Shown here: piece by piece, positions 57,214 through 64,000 of the stretch
Numbering within the stretch: position 1 is the stretch's first letter
Layout of the letters: each line of letters opens with the position of its first letter
Assembly (NCBI GenBank): GCA_963921195.1
Contig: OY992539.1
Location: 154,536,162-154,600,161 of the forward strand
Length of the DNA stretch: 64,000 nucleotides
Reading direction: 5' to 3'
DNA from: Pegoplata infirma
Lineage: Eukaryota > Arthropoda > Insecta > Diptera > Anthomyiidae
Translations under genes and position numbers: made by a program
The notes under the pieces: generated by a model
Seen by the model: the letters and a program-made list of their open reading frames with translations, nothing else
Database searches by the model: none
What the model was told of the DNA's origin: nothing

Positions 57214-58130
57214 CTATATTCAATAAATGCCAACTCGAAAAAGCTTACTGTTCAGGAGAGCTAAAAAACTAGTTATTTCGCATATTATTGCAAAAATAAA
57301 CAATGTACCTTCCACAAGATGATTTAAATATTCTAAACAATTTTTACCTATGCAAAAATTTTCATATTTTGCACTTGTTTGCGTATTTTTCAGAGATGGC
57401 ATTTATTACTATATCAAAAAACAAATATTTTTTTAGAGTTGGCATATTTTGTCGGAAAATAAAAATACATTTTTTTTGGAAAAATTTTTAAAATTTTTTT
57501 TTTTTCGGTTTTTGTTATCCTTAGTACGGTAATTGCAAAAACTGAACAAAAAATTAAAAATCTTTGCATATTTCAAAAAGTTACTAGCTCCGAAAGTCTT
57601 TTAATCTCAGGGTGATCAACTTCGGCACTCTGTAACTCACGCTGTATTGCAATAGGGTCACTCCAAACTAGCTATTTTGAAAGCTTATATCATTGACTTT
57701 ATTTGCCCCATTCATAATGTTTCAATCTGATAAATAGTTTGAAAGTTACATAAACATAAGCAATTTTTTTTTTTTTCCAAACACTATTTACCGATATTTT
57801 CAAAATGGCAATATCTCGAGAACCAGTCATTAGATATCAAAATCTTTACAAGATTCGTGTTTAGCATGGCAAATGCAATAAGATATGTGATCTAATTTTT
57901 TTTTAAAAATTTTTTGAAAAATTTTTGGAAATTTACAATGGGAGTTGGCATTTATTTCCAACAAAAAAATATGTACTTTGAGTTAGCAGAATAACAAAAA
58001 TGGATGTAAAACGACAACAAATTAGTTTTTTGTTCTGAAATTTTTATGGCAGATAGGTATTACATAGGGGAGCTATTTGCCATCGGAAACTCATTTTCGT
58101 CAAATTTGAGTTGACATATTTTGAATATAG
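57214..58130. mobile_element. TIR element (CTATATTCAA, AAATGCCAACTC ends)
   Basis: 917 bases; the left end CTATATTCAATAAATGCCAACTC has a slightly diverged inverse on the right (GAGTTGACATATTTTGAATATAG). LINE coding resumes just after it. No target duplication found. No coding capacity. Confidence 0.7.
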
Positions 58131-58474
58131 GTTCACGATATAGTGTTCGACGTAGGAATCATATTTCTGGTTATGTTAAACAATTTCTTGGTTGTTCTTT
58201 TAAAAATTTTGTTAATTATCGTAACTTATCTTACTTCCATCGCGTTGTTAAAAGTGGAAAACCCTTACGTGTATGCAGTGCTTTTATGTTTTCACGTTCT
58301 TCTAGAAATCCACAGATTTTTATTCCTCGTATTTTTAAATCAGCATTTGAAAGGTCTTTTATTATAAGAGTCGCTAGATGTTGGAATGGATTACCTCTTG
58401 AGTTGCGTGTTTTCTCTCATTCTAATAACGTGTTTCGACTAAAACTTTTGGATCATTTTTCTAAATTACGCTGA
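58131..58474 (+). pseudogene. LINE ORF2 C-terminal part
   Basis: Frame with RYSVRRRNHISGYVKQFLGC, a region typical of the C terminus of jockey-group ORF2, and RVARCWNGLPLELR near the end. It stops at 58474. About 45 bases later the poly-A tail begins. The frame is open but separated from the RT by insertions. Confidence 0.8.
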
Positions 58475-58537
58475 TTTTGTCGCTTATTATTTTATTACCT
58501 TGAAAGATAATGCTGAACTTAAAAAAAAAAAAAAAAA

Positions 58538-59193
58538 ATCTGGGTGGGTTATTGCTAATTTTGGACCTTATTTCTTATTCATTCTGCTTTTTTTTCCAAA
58601 TGTTAAATTTAATATGCATTGCGGCTGGGGAGCCAAATAGGTAGTATGTTATGTACACGCAAAAAAAAAATCTGTGTAAGATTGAGCAATCCTACTTGGT
58701 AAAACTTTTTTCATACCAAAAAAAATTTTTTACCAAATTTTTGCTAATATTATGCTTGTCGATGTTAAAGTAACATAATTCATTTTTTATGTAAAATAAC
58801 CAAGTAGCTTGCTCAATAACGCAAATTACCTGCACAAAAATTTATCGAAAGAAAACAACAAAAAAAAAACACAACAAATACAGACCGCCATATTCATTTT
58901 GTATTTTTGTGTGCGTGCGTTGTTCGTTTATTTTTTGTGTTATAAAAACGTAAAAAGGAAATTGATATATAAAATAAAAATAAATTAATACATAAATAAA
59001 AATAAATAATTAGTTTTCTAAAAGATAAATAAATGTAAGATAAAAGAATGTTAAAGTTAATTTTGCTTTCATCACTTAAAACACCATTCAATAAGAAAAA
59101 CCAATGGAGTCCCAGACGTATGTTTCGATGAATAACAAATGGAATGATAAAGTGAGTATACCCGCATTCCGAAGACACCAATAAGGTTTAATA
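58538..59193. other. non-coding DNA between LINE tail and TA element
   Basis: Left end of the TACACGC element (58654 onward), AT-rich DNA, and a GAGTCCCAGACG...AATGGAATGATAAAG repeat at 59108-59155. No gene. Confidence 0.5.
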
Positions 59194-60614
59194 CACTCAG
59201 AAAATTATGTAAGTTACTACATGTAAGTTGTTTGTATATTTTACAGTAGTTAGTTGTTTTCAACTACAAAGTCAGTTGTTTTTGTATGAAAAATATCAAA
59301 CAACTATTTTTGTTAGTTATTTTAAGTAGTTTTTTTGAATAACTAACAAAAAATTACTGCGATGTAGTAACAGTTATTTAAAGTAGTTAATTTTATTTTT
59401 TTTTTAAGTCTGAAAAATTTCCAAAGTTTTTTTTCCAAAAAATAAAAATAAATTTTCGTTTTTTTTATTTTTCACAACTTTTTAAAAAAAAAAAAAAAAC
59501 ACTTGGAAAAAATTTTGTCCTCATTTTTTTCTGAAAAATTAAAAAATAAAAATAAATTTTGGTTTTTTTATTTTTCACAAAATAAAAAAAAACTTTGAAA
59601 AAATTTGGTCTTTAATTTTTTTTTTGAAATTTTAAAAAAAAAAAAAAAAATATTAAATTGATTATTTTATTTTTACTACATGTTAGTCGTTTTGATTACA
59701 AATGTAAGTAGTTTTTACTACATAAGTCAGTTGTTTTTTTGTCAGTTAAAATAACTTACATTGTTAGTTGATTTAACTGAAAAAGTAGTTGACCCCAAAA
59801 CAACTAACAAAGTAGTTATTTTAACTGACATTTTCAGTTAATTTTACTAACATAATTTTTTGAGTGTAGATTTTTAGTTAAAAATTAGTGTTTGGTAATA
59901 ATTTTATATTTTTACAGGGTACTGCTAAATAAATTTTTGAAGCTATGGAGAATCCTTCACTACAATAAAGAGCGTGGACACCAATCCTGCCTTTAGTTAT
60001 AAAATTAAAACCTAAAAACCCAAAGCCAAGGGAGTCCATACCTGTTTTGATGAGTTACAAATGGAATGACAAAGTAAGTGTTCCTCCTTACCAAGAGACC
60101 AATGGGGTTAACCAATTTTTTAAATTAAAAATTTATGTTTTGTAATAATTTTCTATTTTTACAGGATGCTTTTAAATAAATTCGTGAAGCTATAGCGGAT
60201 CCTTTACTTCAAGAAGAAGCGTAGGCAGCAGTCACTCGAGAAAATTGTACAAAAAGGGTCAGTTGGGCGGTGGTAAATTAAATCCTACACAACATTTATT
60301 ATATTAATATGGATTTATTCTGTGAAAATTTTAAATTCAACAAATATACAAATTTTTACAAAAATTTATTGAAAATTTATTTTAACATAAATGTGGTAAT
60401 TTTTAGCATTATTTTTGGTATATTTCACCATATTTCTTTTGGTATATTTTACCAAGTTTTTGCTTAAATAGCATTAGCATTTTCTTCAAAATTTTTTACA
60501 TAAGTGTTTTGGCTAAATTACGAAAACTACTTCGTCGGTTGTAGTTTTAGCATATTTTTGGTAAAATTATGCCAGATTTTTGCTCACTCCGACACAAGTT
60601 TTTTTTTGCGTGTA
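58654..60614. mobile_element. possible TIR element with TACACGCAAAAAAAA ends
   Basis: TACACGCAAAAAAAAAA at the left and TTTTTTTTTGCGTGTA at the right; both ends continue with TTGGTAAAA/ACCAAATTTTTGCT strings in inverse orientation. It contains the TA element at 59194 and two partial GGAGTCC repeats. Could also be two separate old elements. Confidence 0.5.
59194..59866. mobile_element. TA-target TIR element (CACTCAGAAAATTATG family), unsplit copy
   Basis: 673 bases with ends CACTCAGAAAATTATG and, inverted, CACTCAAAAAATTATG, flanked by TA at 59192-59193 and 59867-59868. It gives the uninterrupted form of the element at 23781-29668, including the single TTTAACTGAAAAAGTA. Confidence 0.87.
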
Positions 60615-60653
60615 TTTAATATATTTTTTTTTATGTTGTATTTAGTCTTATAC
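59867..60653. other. non-coding DNA with repeated intron/exon-like pieces
   Basis: Two similar blocks: TGGAATGA(C/T)AAAGT(G/A)AGT... then TTTTTACAGG(G/A)T(A/G)CT...TAAATAAATT...GAAGCTAT, once around 59110-59950 (split by the TA element) and once around 60050-60200. Frames are broken by stops. Could be a decayed tandem exon pair or a repeat family. Confidence 0.4.
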
Positions 60654-60953
60654 CACAGACTAATACAGACTCGACATAAGTGACAGGTGTCAAAAAAGTA
60701 GTTCTGAACCATATGGTTAATATTTTCAAATTATTCTACGAATTAGGTTAGAAAGAGACAACTGATATAACGCGCCATAAGAAAAATGGATGCCAGATCG
60801 GTTTTTGTTGTTTCACTCACTCCTAATTCGTAGAAAGTGTTGCCATGTTAGCGTAAACCGGACTAAAAACCGATGTGTTTACTCCTAAAATCGCTTAGTT
60901 TTTCCCCATTTTTTCTTATAAAACTCTACTGTCGAGTCTGTATTTAGTCTGTG
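60654..60953. mobile_element. 300-bp TIR element, left of an inverted pair
   Basis: Starts CACAGACTAATACAGACTCG and ends with the inverse (CGAGTCTGTATTTAGTCTGTG less one base). CTTATAC lies on both sides (60647-60653 and 60954-60960). Confidence 0.85.
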
Positions 60954-60960
60954 CTTATAC

Positions 60961-61260
60961 CACAGACTAAATACAGACTCGACAGTAGAGTTTTATAAGA
61001 AAAAATGGGGGGAAACTAAGCGATTTTAGGAGAAAACACAGCGGTTTTTAGTCCGTTTTACGCTAACATGGCAACACTTTCTACGACTTAGGAGTGAGTG
61101 AAACAACAAAAACCGATCTGGCATCCATTTTTCTTATGGCGCGTTATATCAGTTTTCTCTTTCTAACCTAATTCGTAGAATAATTTGAAAATATTAACCA
61201 TATGGTTCAGAACTACTTTTTTGACACCTGTCACTTATGTCGAGTCTGTATTAGTCTGTG
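60961..61260. mobile_element. 300-bp TIR element, right of the inverted pair
   Basis: Exactly 300 bases again, nearly the reverse complement of 60654-60953. CTTATAC also follows it at 61261-61267, so the 7-base string occurs before, between and after the two copies. Confidence 0.85.
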
Positions 61261-61270
61261 CTTATACTAT

Positions 61271-61713
61271 GTTCAGATTGGCCTCGAAACCGCGTTGAAA
61301 ACTCGTATTTTAAATTTAAAAACTTTACTGTTCACACCCAATAATTTTGACACTTACCTAGGTTTCGGAAACTATCACAAAAAAAATATTTTTATAAACT
61401 AATTTAATTAAATAGAAATTATTTTGTACACGGTTTAATTTTATTTTTATTCTAAATAATTAAATATTTTACAGAAATTTTATAAATAAATTGATTTATT
61501 TATTTTTTTATTTTTGGCATTTTCCCATTTTCTCTATTTTTCATTGTAGCACAGTGGTAAAAATATGTAAAATTATGAAATTTAGAAGGTTTCGATCGTA
61601 CTTTCGTTGAAACCTCACTACAAAAAGCTTTCAATTTGTAAGGGAAAATACGTATTTTCAAATGAGGTTTGGCACGAAACCTCGTTAAACGGGGTTTCGA
61701 GGCCAATCTGAAC
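61271..61713. mobile_element. TIR element with GTTCAGATTGGCCTCGAAAC ends
   Basis: 443 bases, ends GTTCAGATTGGCCTCGAAAC on both sides (inverted), with CGTATTTT strings further in. TACTAT flanks both sides (61265-61270; 61715-61720). Non-coding. Confidence 0.78.
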
Positions 61714-62155
61714 GTACTATTAAGAACTCAGGTTTTATTACTATGTACACCCAAAAAAAAACAATTGTGGAATTATAAAATTTTAGGGTACAATTTACCT
61801 AAGTTTTTTCGCAGGAATCCAACTTGAAAAGTTTCTTTGCTTATTAGCCGAAACAACTTAGGTAAACTTACAAAATGCAACTAAGCATTATTTCAAATTT
61901 AGTTTTGTTTATTTAGCCAATATATTTAAATAAATGGTACAGTTTGATTGGTTAAATGACGTATTTTTTTAGGTTGATTTAATAATTTTATATATATCCC
62001 CTTCCATACAAAATGCTCAATATTATAAATTTTAATTAGATTTATTTTTAATAATTTTTTTAATAAAAAGGACATTTTTATAATAAAATATAAATATTAA
62101 TAAGCTTAAAATATATACTTTTGATTAAAAGACTTGCCTTCAACATAATCGTAAA
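61714..62155. other. AT-rich non-coding DNA
   Basis: A TACACCCAAAAAAAAACAATT string at 61745 resembles a TIR element end; no partner found. Nothing else recognised. Confidence 0.5.
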
Positions 62156-62159
62156 TTTC

Positions 62160-64000
62160 AGGAAGAACAATTTTCTATAGAAACTTTCTCAAAGGCAATT
62201 TTTCTATATAAAATTTCTAAAAGAGAGATTTTCTATAGAAAATTTCTAATAGACAATCTTTCTATAAAAAATTTCTAAAAGACAGGTTTTCTATAGAAAA
62301 TTTCTAACAGGCAATTTTTCTATAGAAAATTTCTCAAAGACAATTCTTCTATAGAAACTGTCTCAAAGACAATTTTTCTATAGAAAATTTCTCAAAGACA
62401 ATTTTTTTATAAAAAATTTCTGAGAGACAATTTTTCTACAGAAAATTTCTGAAAGACAATTCTTCTATAGAAAATTTCTTAAAGACAATTTTTTTATAGA
62501 AATTTTCTCAAAGACAATTTTTGTATAGAAAGTTTCTCAAAGACAATTCTTTAATAGAAACTGTCTCAAAGACAATTTTTCTATAGAAAATTTCTCAAAG
62601 ACAATTTTTTTATAGAAAATTTCTGAGAGACAATTTTTCTACAGAAAATTTCTGAAAGACAATTTTTCTATAGAAAATTTCTTAGAGACAATTTTTTTAT
62701 AGAAATTTTCTCAAAGACAATTCTTCTATAGAAAATTTCTGAAAGACAATTTTTCTATAGAAACTTTCTAAACGACAATACTTCTATAGAAAATTTCTAA
62801 AAGATAATTTTTCGATAGAAAATTTCTGGAAGAATATTTTTCTATAGAAAATTTCTGAAAGATAATTTTTTTTATATCAAATTTTTTTATAGAAAATTTC
62901 TCAAATACAATTTTTCTATAGAAAATTTCTCAAAGATAATTCTTTAATAGAAAATTTCTCAAAGACAATTCTTTAATAGAAAATTGTTTAAAGATAATTT
63001 TTCTATAGAAAATTTAACAAATATAATTTTTCCATAGAAAATTTCTGAAAAGCAATTTTTTTATAGAAAATTTCTCAAAGACAATTTTTCTATAGAATAT
63101 TTTTCAAAGACAATTTTTCTACAAAATCTTTTTCAAAGACAATTCTTCTATAGAAAATTTCTGAAAGGCAATTTTTCTATAGAAAATTTTTGGAAGAAAA
63201 ATTTTCTATATAAAATTTCTCAAAGACAATTTTTCTGTAGAAAATTTCTAAAAGAGAGATTTTTTATAGAAAATTTCTAACAGATAATTTTTCTATAAAA
63301 AATTTCTGAAAGACAGGTTTTCTATAGAAAATTTCTCAAAAACAATTTTCCTATAGAATAGGTCTCAAAGAGAATTTTTCTACAGGAACTTTTTTAAAGA
63401 CAATCTTTCTATGGAAACTTTCTCGAACACAATTTTTCTATATGAAATTTTTGAAAGACAGGTTTTCTAAAGAAAATTTTTGAAAGAAAATCTTTCAATT
63501 TTTCTATAGAAAAGTTCTGGAAGACAACTTTCCATAGAAAAATTCTCAAAGTTAATTATTCTATAGAAAATTTCTCAAAGACAATTTTTCTATAGAATTT
63601 TCCTATAGAAAAATTTTGAAAGACAATTATTCAATAGAAAATTTCTCAAAGACAATTTTTCTTTAGAAAATTTTTGAGAGAATTTTTTTTTATAGAAAAT
63701 TTTTGAAAGACAATTTTCCATAGAAAAGTTCTCAAAGACAATTATTCTATAGAAAATTTCTCAAAGACAATTTTTCTATAGAAAATTTCTGAGAGAAATT
63801 TTTCTATACAAAATTTTTGAAAGACAATTTTCCATAGAAAAATTCTCAAAGACAATTATTCTGTAGAAAATTTCTCAAAGACAATTTTTCTGAGAGAATA
63901 TTTTTCTATAGAAAATTTCTCAAATACAATTCTTCTATAGAAAAATTCTGAAAGACAATTCTTCTATAGAAAATGTCTGACAGAAAATGTTTCTACAGAA
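62160..64000 (+). repeat. degenerate 29-bp satellite related to the 35-bp one, runs off the window
   Basis: About 60 units of mean length 28-30 bases: TTTTTCTATAGAAAAT followed by TTCTCAAAGACAA. The core palindrome is that of the 35-bp satellite, but the second palindrome is shortened to TCTCAAAGAC. Units differ by many substitutions, so this array is older than the uniform ones at 13-21 kb. Confidence 0.9.

Larger units (their letters stand above)
55318..58537 (+). mobile_element. jockey-like LINE fragment, broken by three insertions
   Basis: ORF2 pieces at 55318-56086, 56339-56380, 57187-57213 and 58131-58474, then a short 3' UTR and a poly-A of about 17 bases ending near 58537. The 5' part, including the endonuclease, is missing. 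Clade label is by style of the RT and C-terminal domain only. Confidence 0.8.

Noticed and set aside
59072..60240. Tandem exon pair of a host gene
   Set aside because: Stops interrupt the frames and the sequence shares the GGGGTCCCAGAC repeat seen at 45380, so a dispersed repeat is the simpler reading; kept only as an uncertain note.
1..64000. tRNA, rRNA or snRNA genes
   Set aside because: Looked for B-box-like GGTTCGA strings and cloverleaf stems; only isolated chance matches such as GGTTCGATTTC near 41931 were found.

Overview
The window looks like a repeat-rich, AT-rich stretch of a dipteran (probably calyptrate fly) nuclear genome. Pointers are a Ty3/gypsy element of the Osvaldo/Ulysses type, I-like, RTE-like and jockey-like LINE remnants, many short terminal-inverted-repeat elements, a 64-bp spliceosomal intron, and Asn/Ser/Gln-rich coding sequence as in fly nuclear proteins. 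There are no operons, CRISPR arrays, tRNAs or rRNAs that I can see. The species call is inference.

Layout. 1-9602: a Ty3/gypsy retrotransposon on the minus strand (gag 5597-4125, pol 4311-754, tRNA-Lys-type primer site at 6521-6503) with very long LTRs of about 3.08 kb (6527-9602; the other LTR is cut by the window edge at 1-213). 7645-21012: a recent 3.03-kb tandem duplication of LTR end plus flank, a third partial copy, and about 9 kb of a 35-bp satellite whose unit is two palindromes side by side and which changes orientation several times. It lies in what may be the intron of a decayed plus-strand gene (exon-like pieces at 10025, 13061 and 21055). 21618-22904: TIR elements, one nested in another. 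22979-32888: an I-like LINE on the minus strand, split by a TA-target element that was itself split by a 5'-truncated RTE-like LINE (16-bp target duplication), whose tail carries a large inverted-repeat element, which holds two further TIR elements.

32900-38560: mostly AT-rich non-coding DNA with a clear hAT-type element (37105-37858, 8-bp target duplication). 38597-40528: the most unusual gene, a 643-codon open frame in which an orthomyxovirus-nucleoprotein-like region is joined in frame to a BEL/Pao Gag region. 40530-49100: TIR elements, inverted repeats and one exon-like piece at 40973. 49138-54235: a probable host gene on the minus strand coding for a long, mostly disordered, probably nuclear protein of 1418 codons in exon 1. 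After a 64-bp intron the frame meets a UGA-C stop after 20 codons and then stays open for another 237 codons of Gln/His/Asn-rich sequence, which suggests stop-codon readthrough or alternative splicing. 54242-58537: TIR elements and a plus-strand jockey-like LINE broken by three insertions. 58654-61713: more TIR elements, including a 300-bp pair inserted back to back in opposite orientation. 62150-64000: a degenerate 29-bp satellite that shares its core palindrome with the 35-bp one.

The genes do not form a pathway. Only the 49138-54235 gene looks like an ordinary host gene. The rest is a layered record of transposition, in which many insertion events can be ordered because empty sites and target duplications are preserved.
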